From positions 1-54,437 of the forward strand of contig JAFLDB010000016.1 of assembly GCA_017302615.1 (NCBI GenBank): 54,437 bases of DNA, read 5' to 3'. This stretch comes from Sphingomonadales bacterium. Lineage in GTDB: Bacteria > Pseudomonadota > Alphaproteobacteria > Sphingomonadales > Sphingomonadaceae. How positions within the stretch are numbered: the first letter of the stretch is position 1; each line of letters begins with the position of its first letter. Positions 7,236 through 14,541 of the stretch are shown here, piece after piece. The position numbers and the translations under genes are program-made. The notes under the pieces are model-generated. The model saw only the letters and a list, made by a program, of their open reading frames with translations. It did not search any database and was not told the origin of the DNA.

Positions 7236-7480
7236 GCCCGGCGGTGGTCCGCAAGATGGGACACGACCCCTTCAACCCGCTTGGGCCGGAATCCCAGGCA
7301 AGCCCCGATGGCGGCCCCCAGTCCCCCCGCCGCCCCGGGGTTCCGGCCCAGACCGACGACCCGTTCGACCTTGGCCCGATCGGCCAGGCTCCGCGCCAGC
7401 GCGCCTCGCGCTTCGAGGCCGAGGTCGAACGCCTGCGCCGCACGCCTACCCCTACCGCATCTTCCACCGGAGTACCCTGG

Positions 7481-8164
7481 ATGGGCATTTTCAGCCGCAC
7501 CCGTGACATCATTGCCGCCAATTTCAACGAGCTGCTCGACAAGGCCGACGATCCCGAAAAGATGATCCGCATGATCATCTTCGAGATGGAGGAAACCCTG
7601 GTCGAAGTGCGGGCCAGCGCGGCGCGGACGATCGCGGATCAGAAGGAAATGCACCGCCACACGGTCAAGCTGGACCGGCTGCAGGCCGACTGGGCGGACA
7701 AGGCCCAGCTGGCCCTGTCCAAGGACCGCGAGGATCTGGCCCGGGCCGCTCTGGTCGAAAAGAAGAAGGCCGCCGACATGGCCGACCAGCTGAAGGCCGA
7801 AATCGCCGTGCTGGACGATGCCCTGCGCGCCTATGAACTCGACATCGAAAAGCTGCAGAACCGGCTGCGCGAAGCCCGGGCCCGTCAGGGCGCGATCGCG
7901 GCACGGCTGGAAAGCGCGGAAAACCGCGTCAAGCTGCGCACGCTGCTGGCCAGCGAGCGGGTGGATGAGGCGATGGCCCGGTTCGACCAGCTGGAACGCC
8001 GGGTCGACTATGCCGAAGGCCGCGCCGATGCGCTGAGCCTGGCCGACCAGTCGAGCAAGCCGAGCCTGGCCGACGAGATCAATGCGCTCGCCGGGCAGGA
8101 CAAGATCGACGAGGAACTGGAAGCAATGAAGCGCGCCCTGAAGGGCGACGACAAGGAGGGCTGA
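7481..8164 (+). CDS. pspA: Phage shock protein A (PspA/IM30 family)
   Basis: A 227-aa PspA, a peripheral inner-membrane ESCRT-III-like protein that binds stressed membranes and inhibits PspF. The N-terminus MGIFSRTRDIIAANFNELL is the canonical amphipathic helix and first segment. Long heptad-rich helices follow, with the conserved RMIIFEMEETLVEVR stretch. ATG 7481 has GGAG 8 nt upstream. The frame stays open upstream for 75 further codons to an ATG at 7256 (MGHDPFNPLGPE, then a Pro/Gly-rich stretch), filling a gap that is otherwise large for this tightly packed operon. A longer 302-aa form is therefore possible. Confidence 0.95.
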   Translation: MGIFSRTRDIIAANFNELLDKADDPEKMIRMIIFEMEETLVEVRASAARTIADQKEMHRHTVKLDRLQADWADKAQLALSKDREDLARAALVEKKKAADMADQLKAEIAVLDDALRAYELDIEKLQNRLREARARQGAIAARLESAENRVKLRTLLASERVDEAMARFDQLERRVDYAEGRADALSLADQSSKPSLADEINALAGQDKIDEELEAMKRALKGDDKEG

Positions 8165-8168
8165 GGCC

Positions 8169-8468
8169 ATGGATTTCGGCGAATTTATGGGTCTGGTCGT
8201 GGTCCTGATCGGTCTGCCCTGGCTGATCCTGCACTATGTCACCAAGTGGAAGACCGCCCCGACCCTGACCGTCAATGACGAAGCCCTGCTGGAAGACCTC
8301 TATCAGCTGGCCCGGCGGCTGGAAGACCGGATGGACACGGTGGAACGGCTCGTTTCCGCCGATCATCCCGACTACCGCCAGCAGCGCCAGCTGACCGACG
8401 GCACCGACACTCTGGCCGAACTGGACGAACTGAAGGCCATGAGCCGCCAGAAGGCCCGTCGCGGCTGA
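8169..8468 (+). CDS. pspB: Phage shock protein B
   Basis: A 99-aa inner-membrane protein with one N-terminal helix (FMGLVVVLIGLPWLILHYV, about 6-24). It is followed by a cytoplasmic helix with the PspB pattern LARRLEDRMDTVERLVSADHP-DYR, comparable to the RxxxLExILDxExPxWR region of enteric PspB. PspB and PspC sense envelope stress and relieve PspA inhibition of PspF. The start is 4 bp after the pspA stop. The C-terminal 30 residues extend beyond enteric PspB. Confidence 0.9.
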   Translation: MDFGEFMGLVVVLIGLPWLILHYVTKWKTAPTLTVNDEALLEDLYQLARRLEDRMDTVERLVSADHPDYRQQRQLTDGTDTLAELDELKAMSRQKARRG

Positions 8469-8544
8469 ACCGAACCACAACCGACCAACGAACTGCAATC
8501 CGCCGCAAGGCCCGATCGGCCCGGCAACACAGAGGGGAAGAACG

Positions 8545-8922
8545 ATGAATAGCCCGAGGACCAAGTTTTACCGCGACAAGGTCAACGGCAAGCTGATGGG
8601 CGTCTGCGCCGGGATCGCCGACTATACCGGGGTCAATTCCCTGTGGGTCCGCCTGGGTTTCATCGGCCTCAACTTCATGACCGGTTTTGCCGTGCTGCTG
8701 CCCTACTTCATCATCGGCCTGCTGGCCGACAAGAAGCCGGCCCAGCTTTACAGCGACCGGCAGGAGCAGCAGTTCTGGCAGGGAGTACGCCAGTCCCCCA
8801 CCCGCACCGCGCGGGAAGTGCGGGGCCGCCTGCGCGAGATCGACCGCCGGCTGGCCGAAGTGGAAACCTTCTACGTCAGCAGCAACCCGCGCCTCTCGGC
8901 TGAAATCGAGCGACTGCGCTAA
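8545..8922 (+). CDS. pspC: Phage shock protein C
   Basis: A 125-aa PspC-domain membrane protein. The N-terminal block KFYRDKVNGKLMGVCAGIADY is the hallmark (xGVCxGIAxY). Two closely spaced hydrophobic segments follow (about 32-62, ending IIGLLADKKP). The C-terminal part is a charged helix (REVRGRLREIDRRLAEVETFY), a likely leucine-zipper-like region as in enteric PspC. An AGAGGGGAAG ribosome-binding site precedes ATG 8545. The 76-bp gap before it holds no gene that I can see. Confidence 0.94.
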   Translation: MNSPRTKFYRDKVNGKLMGVCAGIADYTGVNSLWVRLGFIGLNFMTGFAVLLPYFIIGLLADKKPAQLYSDRQEQQFWQGVRQSPTRTAREVRGRLREIDRRLAEVETFYVSSNPRLSAEIERLR

Positions 8923-8948
8923 GTCCGAACCTGCGAGGGGAAATTACC

Positions 8949-9233
8949 ATGGATAATCTAGGAATTCTGATCCCGCTGGCCCCGTTCCTGATGGTCTGCT
9001 TCATCGTCTGGACCAAGCACCAGTCGAAGATGGCCGAACTGCGGATCAAGGAAACCGCCGAGAAGGCTGCCCAGTACGTCAGCCACACCAGCGAACTGGA
9101 AGAACGCGTGCGCGTGCTGGAGCGGATCGTGACCGACAAGGGTTATGACGTCGCCAGCCAGATCGAGGCGCTGCGCGACGCCCGCAAGGTCGAAGCTCTT
9201 ATCGATGCCAGCGAAAAGGAACTGCGCAAGTGA
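8949..9233 (+). CDS. PspB-like membrane/coiled-coil protein A (94 aa)
   Basis: One N-terminal membrane helix (LGILIPLAPFLMVCFIVW), a basic junction, then a cytoplasmic heptad-rich helix with the motif RVRVLERIVTDKGYDVASQ and IEALRD. That motif aligns with the MDTVERLVSADHPDY segment of PspB at 8169-8468, so this looks like a divergent PspB relative. A GAGGGGAAA ribosome-binding site precedes ATG 8949. The stop overlaps the next gene by 4 bp. It matches the gene at 9565-9870 best (VLERIVTDK, then VA-QIEALRD), suggesting that A/B and C/D are duplicated pairs. Confidence 0.85.
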   Translation: MDNLGILIPLAPFLMVCFIVWTKHQSKMAELRIKETAEKAAQYVSHTSELEERVRVLERIVTDKGYDVASQIEALRDARKVEALIDASEKELRK

Positions 9234-9568
9234 GTGCCGATCAGGTTCTGCAACTCATCGGGATCCTGGCCCCAACGGTCGTGGTGATCGTCGGGCTGAT
9301 TACCGGCGGGGTGATCTATTCCAACCGGATGAAGATCAAGAACGGCTACCCGCTTAGCGGGGCCTGGGGCCAGTCGATCTATCCCAAGACCACCAGCGAG
9401 GATGGCGAGCGGATCAAGCTGCTGAGCCAGGAAAATGCCCAGCTGCGCGCCGAAATCGGCAGCCTCAAGGACCGGCTTGGCAATGTCGAGCGGATCGTGA
9501 CCGACAGCGGATACCGCCTGACGCACGAGATCGAAGCCCTGCGCATCGAAAAGAAGGACGTGCAATGA
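9230..9568 (+). CDS. PspB-like membrane/coiled-coil protein B (112 aa)
   Basis: It starts at GTG 9230, overlapping the previous stop (GTGA). An N-terminal hydrophobic helix (about 8-29) is followed by a juxtamembrane motif KNGYPLSGAWGQSIYPK. A coiled coil (LLSQENAQLRAEIGSLKDRL) follows, then the shared NVERIVTDSGYRLTHEIEALR and an EKKDVQ end. The last half is nearly identical to the gene at 9870-10205, including the final KKDVQ, which points to a tandem duplication. The function is unknown; the position within the psp operon suggests a role in PspA/B/C signalling or membrane attachment. Confidence 0.85.
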   Translation: MSADQVLQLIGILAPTVVVIVGLITGGVIYSNRMKIKNGYPLSGAWGQSIYPKTTSEDGERIKLLSQENAQLRAEIGSLKDRLGNVERIVTDSGYRLTHEIEALRIEKKDVQ

Positions 9569-9870
9569 ACTGGGGATCGCCCGAATTCGTCATCCTGATC
9601 GTCGCGATCAGCACCGGCGGCTGGCTGGTGAACAACTGGATCCGCGCCCGCCACGGCTATCCGCTGGAGGATGAGTGGGGCGGCAAGACCGTCCAGCCTG
9701 ACCAGAAGGCCAACGCCGCGCTTCAGGCCGAGAACGCCGAACTGCGCGAGCAGATCGCCCACTTTGCCGACCGGGTGAAAGTGCTGGAGCGGATCGTCAC
9801 CGACAAGAGCGTCAACGTCGCCGCCCAGATCGAAGCGCTGCGCGACGAGAATGTCCGGGAGAAGAACTGA
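9565..9870 (+). CDS. PspB-like membrane/coiled-coil protein C (101 aa)
   Basis: Start and stop overlap both neighbours (ATGA with B, TGATG with D), so it is translationally coupled. A membrane helix (about 7-25, FVILIVAISTGGWLVNNW) is followed by the juxtamembrane motif RHGYPLEDEWGGKTVQP. A coiled coil (LQAENAELREQIAHFADRV) and the shared KVLERIVTDKSVNVAAQ / IEALRDE end complete the protein. It is the apparent duplicate of protein A at its C-terminus, while its juxtamembrane region is like B and D. Confidence 0.85.
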   Translation: MNWGSPEFVILIVAISTGGWLVNNWIRARHGYPLEDEWGGKTVQPDQKANAALQAENAELREQIAHFADRVKVLERIVTDKSVNVAAQIEALRDENVREKN

Positions 9871-10205
9871 TGGATCCCGCGAAGCTTCAGGTCTTGTCCG
9901 AACTGATGCCGATGATCGCCCTGGTGGCCGGGGCCGGTGTGGCCGGCTGGGTGGTGACCACCTGGCTGCGGATCAAGCACGGCTACCCGCTGGATGGCGC
10001 CTGGGGCCAGGCTGTCTATCCCAAGCAGAACGATGAGGCGCTGGAACGGGTCAAGCTGCTCAGCCAGGAAAACGCGCAGCTGCGCGCGGAGCTCGGCAAC
10101 ATGAAGGACCGGCTCGCCAATGTGGAGCGGATCGTGACCGACAGCGGCTATCGCCTGACGCACGAAATCGAAGCGCTCCGGCTGGAAAAGAAGGACGTGC
10201 AATGA
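9870..10205 (+). CDS. PspB-like membrane/coiled-coil protein D (111 aa)
   Basis: ATG 9870 shares its A with the previous TGA. A hydrophobic helix (about 12-34) is followed by KHGYPLDGAWGQAVYPK and the coiled coil LLSQENAQLRAELGNMKDRL. The protein ends with NVERIVTDSGYRLTHEIEALR and EKKDVQ. From the LLSQENAQLRAE block to the stop it is close to identical to protein B at both protein and DNA level (9418-9568 against 10055-10205), so it is a recent tandem copy. A 34-bp gap separates it from the next gene. Confidence 0.85.
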   Translation: MDPAKLQVLSELMPMIALVAGAGVAGWVVTTWLRIKHGYPLDGAWGQAVYPKQNDEALERVKLLSQENAQLRAELGNMKDRLANVERIVTDSGYRLTHEIEALRLEKKDVQ

Positions 10206-10239
10206 CCACTGCCGAAACCGGAATCAGGGGAAACTGACG

Positions 10240-10509
10240 ATGGACATGGGAACCGCAATGGTGATCGTCGCCGGGATTGGTGCCTGGTATTCGCTCAAGG
10301 CCAAGGGCGTGCATCCGCTGCGCGGACGCCGCGCGGACGCTGGTTCGGGCCTTGGCGACGGCGCGCCGCACGGATCCGTGCGCGAGGCCCAGCTGCAACA
10401 GGAAGTGGAGCAGCTGCGCGAGCGGATCCACGTGCTGGAACGGATCGCCACGGACGGGCGCAACACCCACGCGCTGGCAACCGAGATCGAAAGCCTGCGC
10501 GACCGCTAG
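10240..10509 (+). CDS. PspB-like membrane/coiled-coil protein E (89 aa)
   Basis: A short N-terminal hydrophobic segment (about 4-17) is followed by KAKGVHPLRGRR, a degenerate version of the KxGYPL juxtamembrane motif of B-D. A Gly-rich linker, then a heptad region (LQQEVEQLRERIHVLERIATD) and ATEIESLRDR follow, equivalent to the VERIVTD / EIEALR end of the paralogues. It is more diverged than B and D. A GGGGAAACTGACG ribosome-binding region lies before ATG 10240. Confidence 0.82.
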   Translation: MDMGTAMVIVAGIGAWYSLKAKGVHPLRGRRADAGSGLGDGAPHGSVREAQLQQEVEQLRERIHVLERIATDGRNTHALATEIESLRDR

Positions 10510-10539
10510 GTGCGCGGGGAAAATGAAGGGAGAAACGCC

Positions 10540-10773
10540 ATGATCAGCGACTATCTCTTGCTTTCGGCCACCGGCCTGATGGCCGTGACCATTGTCGCCG
10601 TCGCCTCGCTGAAGGGATGGCAGGGCTGGCTTCAGCTCAAGACCCGCGAGCTGGAAATGCACCAGCCCGAAATCGAGCGCGCGGCCGGCAGCGGCGCGGC
10701 CCGGATCGAGATTGCGGACCTGAAGGAACGGATCCGCAAGCTGGAAGCCATCGCGGCGGGAGTGGACCTGTGA
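10540..10773 (+). CDS. PspB-like membrane/coiled-coil protein F (77 aa)
   Basis: ATG 10540 is chosen for the GAAGGGAGA ribosome-binding sequence upstream; a GTG at 10510 would add 10 residues. A membrane helix (about 4-23, YLLLSATGLMAVTIVAVASL) is followed by a charged helix ending ADLKERIRKLEAIAAG. That end corresponds to the ERIxxLERI segment of the paralogues, but the VTD motif is lost. Its stop overlaps the next gene by 4 bp. Confidence 0.8.
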   Translation: MISDYLLLSATGLMAVTIVAVASLKGWQGWLQLKTRELEMHQPEIERAAGSGAARIEIADLKERIRKLEAIAAGVDL

Positions 10774-10946
10774 ACGAACGCCGGAATGATGCTGCCAAGG
10801 CCGGGATCGGCCTCGGCACCGCGATTGCCGTGGCAATCAGCTGGAGCGTCAACAAGTCGATCTTCTGGGCGATCGTCCACGGGATCTTCTCGTGGTTCTA
10901 TGTGATCTATTATGCCTTCACCCGCCCGGGCGGGCTGATGGGCTGA
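10770..10946 (+). CDS. Small membrane protein at the end of the psp operon (58 aa)
   Basis: GTG 10770 overlaps the stop of the preceding gene (GTGA), which decides the start. The 58-aa product has one or two hydrophobic stretches (IGLGTAIAVAISWSV and FWAIVHGIFSWFYVIYYAF) and ends RPGGLMG. There is no coiled coil, unlike the genes before it. It is the last co-oriented, overlapping member of the run that begins at 7077. I do not recognise a family. Confidence 0.75.
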   Translation: MNERRNDAAKAGIGLGTAIAVAISWSVNKSIFWAIVHGIFSWFYVIYYAFTRPGGLMG

Positions 10947-11002
10947 CCGGCTGAACCTTGGGGCGGTGGACGCAAGCCCCCCTCCCCGCTAATGGCCCGC
11001 CC

Positions 11003-11413
11003 ATGCGCACCCTTGCCGACATTGCCGACGAATACGAGTTCCTCGAAGGGGACGAGCGCTATCGCTTGCTGATCGAGCTGGGCCGCGAGCTGGAACCCAT
11101 GCCCGACGCGCTCAAGACCGACGCGACGCTGGTGCGCGGCTGTTCGGCCTCGGTCTGGGTCTATCCCACCCAGCTGACCGATGGCCGCCTGCACTTTCTG
11201 GCCGACAGCAACGCCGCGATCACCAAGGGGATTGTCGCGCTGGTCCTGGCCGCGGTGCAGGACCGCCCCGCCGCAGAAGTGGCAGCGACCGACATTGCCG
11301 AGCGGCTCGCCCCGTTCGACCTGAAGAACCAGCTGTCTTCCAACCGCACCCAGGGCGTGCCCAACATGATCGCGCTGGTCCGGGAAACCGCGGCGCGGAT
11401 TGCCGCCGGCTGA
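11003..11413 (+). CDS. sufE: SufE-family sulfur acceptor
   Basis: A 136-aa SufE, which accepts sulfane sulfur from the SufS cysteine desulfurase and passes it to the SufBCD scaffold. The active-site cysteine is Cys47 in LVRGCSASVW. The conserved LEGDERYRLLIELGR N-terminal block and the LSSNRTQGVPNMI segment are also present. No other suf genes are in the window. ATG 11003 begins the conserved part; the sequence just upstream has no good ribosome-binding site, so the start is less certain than the identity. Confidence 0.92.
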   Translation: MRTLADIADEYEFLEGDERYRLLIELGRELEPMPDALKTDATLVRGCSASVWVYPTQLTDGRLHFLADSNAAITKGIVALVLAAVQDRPAAEVAATDIAERLAPFDLKNQLSSNRTQGVPNMIALVRETAARIAAG

Positions 11414-11417
11414 ACCG

Positions 11418-11768
11418 ATGACCCGGCACCTCTATCTGGGCCTGGGGATTGCCAGCTTCGTGTTGGCGATGATCGGCATTGTCCTGCCCATCATGCCGAC
11501 CGTGCCGTTCCTGCTGGTATCGGCCTTCTGCTTTGCCCGGTCCAACCCGGCGTGGGAACAGGCGCTGCTGGACCACCCCCGCTATGGCCCGCCGCTGCGT
11601 CAGTGGCGGGAACGGCGGGCGATCTCGCGCAAGGCAAAGATCAGCGCGGTGCTGGCGATGAGCGCCGGGGTTGGCTTTACCTGGCTGACGGTCGGCTGGC
11701 CGTGGGTGCTGATTTCGGTCGCGGTGCTGGTGATCGCCGGCGGCTGGATCTGGACCCGCGCGGAGTAG
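11418..11768 (+). CDS. DUF454 (YbaN-family) inner-membrane protein
   Basis: A 116-aa membrane protein with the DUF454 signature: GIVLPIMPTVPFLLVSAFCFARSNP, then WEQALLDHPRYGPPLRQWRER. Hydrophobic segments lie at about 6-24, 28-44 and 75-112. It begins 4 bp after sufE and is probably cotranscribed. In other bacteria YbaN-type genes often sit near housekeeping or iron genes; the function is unknown. Confidence 0.88.
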   Translation: MTRHLYLGLGIASFVLAMIGIVLPIMPTVPFLLVSAFCFARSNPAWEQALLDHPRYGPPLRQWRERRAISRKAKISAVLAMSAGVGFTWLTVGWPWVLISVAVLVIAGGWIWTRAE

Positions 11769-11770
11769 GA

Positions 11771-12175
11771 TCAGGCCGGCTTCGGCCCGAAGAAGCAGGC
11801 GGCGATGTCCTCGCCAATCCGGGCCGGGCGCAGCGTGGCAGTATCGATGAAGCACCAGCTGGACCTGACCTCGGCCAGCACCTCTTCCCCGCGCTTGACC
11901 AGCGTCTGGTAGAACGCGCGCGCACCCTGCACGCTTTCGAGGAGGACGTGGGCCATCACCTCGTCGTCAAGGAAAGCCGGTTTGCGATAGGTGATCTCGT
12001 GCTTCAGGGCGACCCAGGCGCGGGTCGCCACCGCTTCGGCCGGGGCCAGCTTGTGCCAGTGCGACAGTACCGCGTCCTGCACCCAGCTGAGATAGCGGGC
12101 ATTGTTGACGTGACCCATGAAGTCGATGTCATCGGGCAGGACCCGGATCGGATAGTGGTGCGGGAGAGCAATCAT
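11771..12175 (-). CDS. Acyl-CoA thioesterase (4HBT hotdog fold)
   Basis: A 134-aa single hotdog-domain thioesterase. The 4-hydroxybenzoyl-CoA thioesterase-type motif is seen as DDIDFMGHVNNARYLSWVQDA (Asp and His-Val-Asn-Asn). It is followed by LKHEITYRKPAFLDDEV and the terminal SSWCFID strand. ATG 12175 is used because GGAG lies 7 nt upstream; the open frame continues upstream without support. It converges tail to tail with the DUF454 gene (2 bp apart) and is divergent from leuC. The substrate is unknown. Confidence 0.88.
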   Translation of the reverse strand: MIALPHHYPIRVLPDDIDFMGHVNNARYLSWVQDAVLSHWHKLAPAEAVATRAWVALKHEITYRKPAFLDDEVMAHVLLESVQGARAFYQTLVKRGEEVLAEVRSSWCFIDTATLRPARIGEDIAACFFGPKPA

Positions 12176-12268
12176 CTGGCTCCGCTTATCGCTACTGACA
12201 TGCATGAAAGCAAGCGCAATGCGACCAGTCGCTTGCCAAGCGCGCCGCGCTGTGGCTAGGGCCGGGCC

Positions 12269-13699
12269 ATGGCCAGCAAACCCCGCACCCTCTACGAGAA
12301 GATCTGGGACGCTCACGTGGTCGAGCGCCGCGACGATGGCACCTGCCTGATCTATATCGACCGCCACCTGGTCCACGAAGTGACCAGCCCGCAGGCATTC
12401 GAGGCGCTGCGCGTTTCGGGACGCAAGGTCCGCCGCCCGGACCTGACCCTGGCCGTGCCGGACCACAACCTGCCCACGACCGCGCGGCGCGATGCGGCCG
12501 GGCAGCGTATCCCGATCAGCGATCCGGAAAGCGCCCAGCAGCTTGCCGCGCTGGAGCGCAACGCGCCCGAATTCGGCATCAGGCTGATCGGCGATGCCGA
12601 TGCGGAGCAGGGCATCGTCCATGTGGTCGGCCCGGAACAGGGCTTTTCGCTGCCCGGCGCAACGATCGTCTGCGGTGACAGCCACACCGCCTGTCACGGC
12701 GGGCTGGGCGCGCTGGCCTTCGGGATCGGCACCAGCGAGGTCGAGCATGTGCTCGCCACGCAGACCCTACTGCTCAAGCAGTCGAAGACCATGGAAGTGC
12801 GGGTCGAAGGCCAGCTTGGCCCGGGCGTGACGGCCAAGGACGTGGTCCTCCACATCTGCGGCGTGCTCGGCGCGGCCGGCGGCACCGGCTATGTCATCGA
12901 ATATACCGGCTCGGTCATCCGCGATCTGTCGATCGAAGGGCGCCTGACCGTGTCCAACATGGCGATCGAGCATGGCGCCCGCGCCGGCCTGATCGCCCCG
13001 GATGAAAAGACCTTCGCCTATGTGCAGGGCCGTCCCTATGCCCCCAAGGATGCGGACTGGGACAAGGCCGTGGCCTGGTGGACCAGCCTGGCGACCGATC
13101 CGGGTGCCGTTTACGACAAGGTGGTAACGATCGATGCGGCCGATATCGCCCCGACCGTGACCTGGGGCACCAGCCCGGAAGACACCGTGGCGATCACCGG
13201 CACCGTGCCCGATCCCGCCAGCTTTGCCGATCCGTCCAAGCAAGAAGCCGCCCGCAAGTCGCTGGATTACATGGGCCTCACTCCCGGCCAGCGGATGCAG
13301 GACGTCGAGGTGCAGAACGTGTTCATCGGCAGCTGCACCAACAGCCGGATCGAGGACCTGCGCGCCGCCGCCGCCGTGCTGAAGGGCCGGACCAAGGCCC
13401 CCAACGTCAAATGGGCGATCGTCGTGCCCGGCTCGGGCCTGGTCAAGCGCCAGGCCGAGGCCGAAGGACTGGACAAGGTGTTCACCCAAGCCGGGTTCGA
13501 ATGGCGCGAGCCGGGCTGCTCGGCCTGTCTTGGCATGAACCCGGACAAGGTTCCCGCCGGTGAGCGCTGCGCCTCCACTTCCAATCGCAACTTTGTCGGC
13601 CGGCAGGGTCCGGGTGCACGCACCCATCTGGTCAGCCCGGCCATGGCAGCCGCCGCCGCAGTAACCGGAAAGCTGGCCGATGTGCGCGAACTTGCCTGA
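12269..13699 (+). CDS. leuC: 3-isopropylmalate dehydratase large subunit
   Basis: A 476-aa LeuC, which with LeuD isomerises 2- to 3-isopropylmalate in leucine synthesis using a 4Fe-4S cluster. Cluster ligands are Cys356 (FIGSCTNSR), Cys417 and Cys420 (CSACLG). The N-terminus [15 protein letters not shown] and the block [19 protein letters not shown] are canonical. The length is normal. A separate 65-aa gene lies between it and leuD. The 93-bp gap to the divergent thioesterase should hold the promoter, but I cannot define it. Confidence 0.97.
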   Translation: MASKPRTLYEKIWDAHVVERRDDGTCLIYIDRHLVHEVTSPQAFEALRVSGRKVRRPDLTLAVPDHNLPTTARRDAAGQRIPISDPESAQQLAALERNAPEFGIRLIGDADAEQGIVHVVGPEQGFSLPGATIVCGDSHTACHGGLGALAFGIGTSEVEHVLATQTLLLKQSKTMEVRVEGQLGPGVTAKDVVLHICGVLGAAGGTGYVIEYTGSVIRDLSIEGRLTVSNMAIEHGARAGLIAPDEKTFAYVQGRPYAPKDADWDKAVAWWTSLATDPGAVYDKVVTIDAADIAPTVTWGTSPEDTVAITGTVPDPASFADPSKQEAARKSLDYMGLTPGQRMQDVEVQNVFIGSCTNSRIEDLRAAAAVLKGRTKAPNVKWAIVVPGSGLVKRQAEAEGLDKVFTQAGFEWREPGCSACLGMNPDKVPAGERCASTSNRNFVGRQGPGARTHLVSPAMAAAAAVTGKLADVRELA

Positions 13700-13744
13700 C
13701 AGGCCCCTTGCTTTCCCCCGGCCAGCGATCACATAGGTAGGACC

Positions 13745-13942
13745 ATGACCGAAAAATCCGACAAGTCCGACAGGCCCGAAAAGGACGAAAAGTCCGGCTG
13801 GACCGGCAAGGCCGCACTGGCCGGGGCCGCAATCGGCTCGGCCGCACTGGCCGCCGCCCTGCTCTATGCCTCGCGCCGCAAGGAAAGCGCGGAGAAGGCC
13901 AAGCAGGCCCCCAAGCCCGAGCAGGCACCGGAAACCGATTGA
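13745..13942 (+). CDS. Small membrane protein between leuC and leuD (65 aa)
   Basis: A polar, charged N-terminus ([18 protein letters not shown]), one Ala/Gly-rich helix ([20 protein letters not shown]) and a charged Lys/Pro/Glu tail. An AGGTAGGACC ribosome-binding region precedes ATG 13745. Its stop overlaps the leuD start (TGATG), so leuD translation is coupled to it. This is an unusual insertion in a leuCD pair. The function is unknown. Confidence 0.8.
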   Translation: MTEKSDKSDRPEKDEKSGWTGKAALAGAAIGSAALAAALLYASRRKESAEKAKQAPKPEQAPETD

Positions 13943-14541
13943 TGGAAGCGGTCCGTCAAGTCGATGGCCGGGCGATTCCGTTTGGTGCCAAGAACGTCGA
14001 TACCGACGTGATCATTCCGGCCCACTGGCTCAAGACCATCACCCGCGAAGGGCTGGGGCGCGGCGCCTTCGAAACGCTGCGCAAGGATCCGGACAACCTG
14101 TTCGACAGCGCCGAATATGCCGGATCCCCGATCCTGATCGCGGGCGACAATTTCGGCTGCGGTTCCAGCCGCGAACACGCCGCCTGGGCCCTGCTTGACC
14201 TGGGCATCAAGGCGGTGATCGCGCCGAGCTTTTCGGACATCTTTTCCGGCAATGCCTTCAAGAACGGCATCCTCACCGTCGTGCTGCCGCAGGATCAGGT
14301 CGATCGCCTGCTGGAAGTGGCAAAGACCGACCCGGTGCATATCGATCTTGAAAACCAGGTGGTTACCACGCCTTTTCAAGACCGGTTCGAGTTCGAGATC
14401 GATCCCTTCCGCAAGCATTGCCTGCTGAACGGGCTGGACGAGGTCGGCCTGACCCTGGCCCGCGACACTGCCATTTCCACCTATGAACAAGAAGCCCGGG
14501 CCACGCTGCCCTGGCTCGCCAAGGGAGTAGAAACCGCATGA
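13942..14541 (+). CDS. leuD: 3-isopropylmalate dehydratase small subunit
   Basis: A 199-aa LeuD, the swivelling substrate-recognition subunit. Conserved features are [33 protein letters not shown] and [21 protein letters not shown] 13942 follows the TGA of the small upstream gene with a one-base overlap; a TTG three bases earlier is unlikely. The 3' end overlaps the next gene by 4 bp (ATGA). Confidence 0.96.
   Translation: MEAVRQVDGRAIPFGAKNVDTDVIIPAHWLKTITREGLGRGAFETLRKDPDNLFDSAEYAGSPILIAGDNFGCGSSREHAAWALLDLGIKAVIAPSFSDIFSGNAFKNGILTVVLPQDQVDRLLEVAKTDPVHIDLENQVVTTPFQDRFEFEIDPFRKHCLLNGLDEVGLTLARDTAISTYEQEARATLPWLAKGVETA

Noticed and set aside
5921..7480. Very long plus-strand open frame continuing into pspA
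   Set aside because: The part before about 7240 is antisense to pspF, whose AAA+ motifs and GAFTGA loop are unmistakable. Only the 7256-7480 part is considered possible coding sequence, and it is reported separately.
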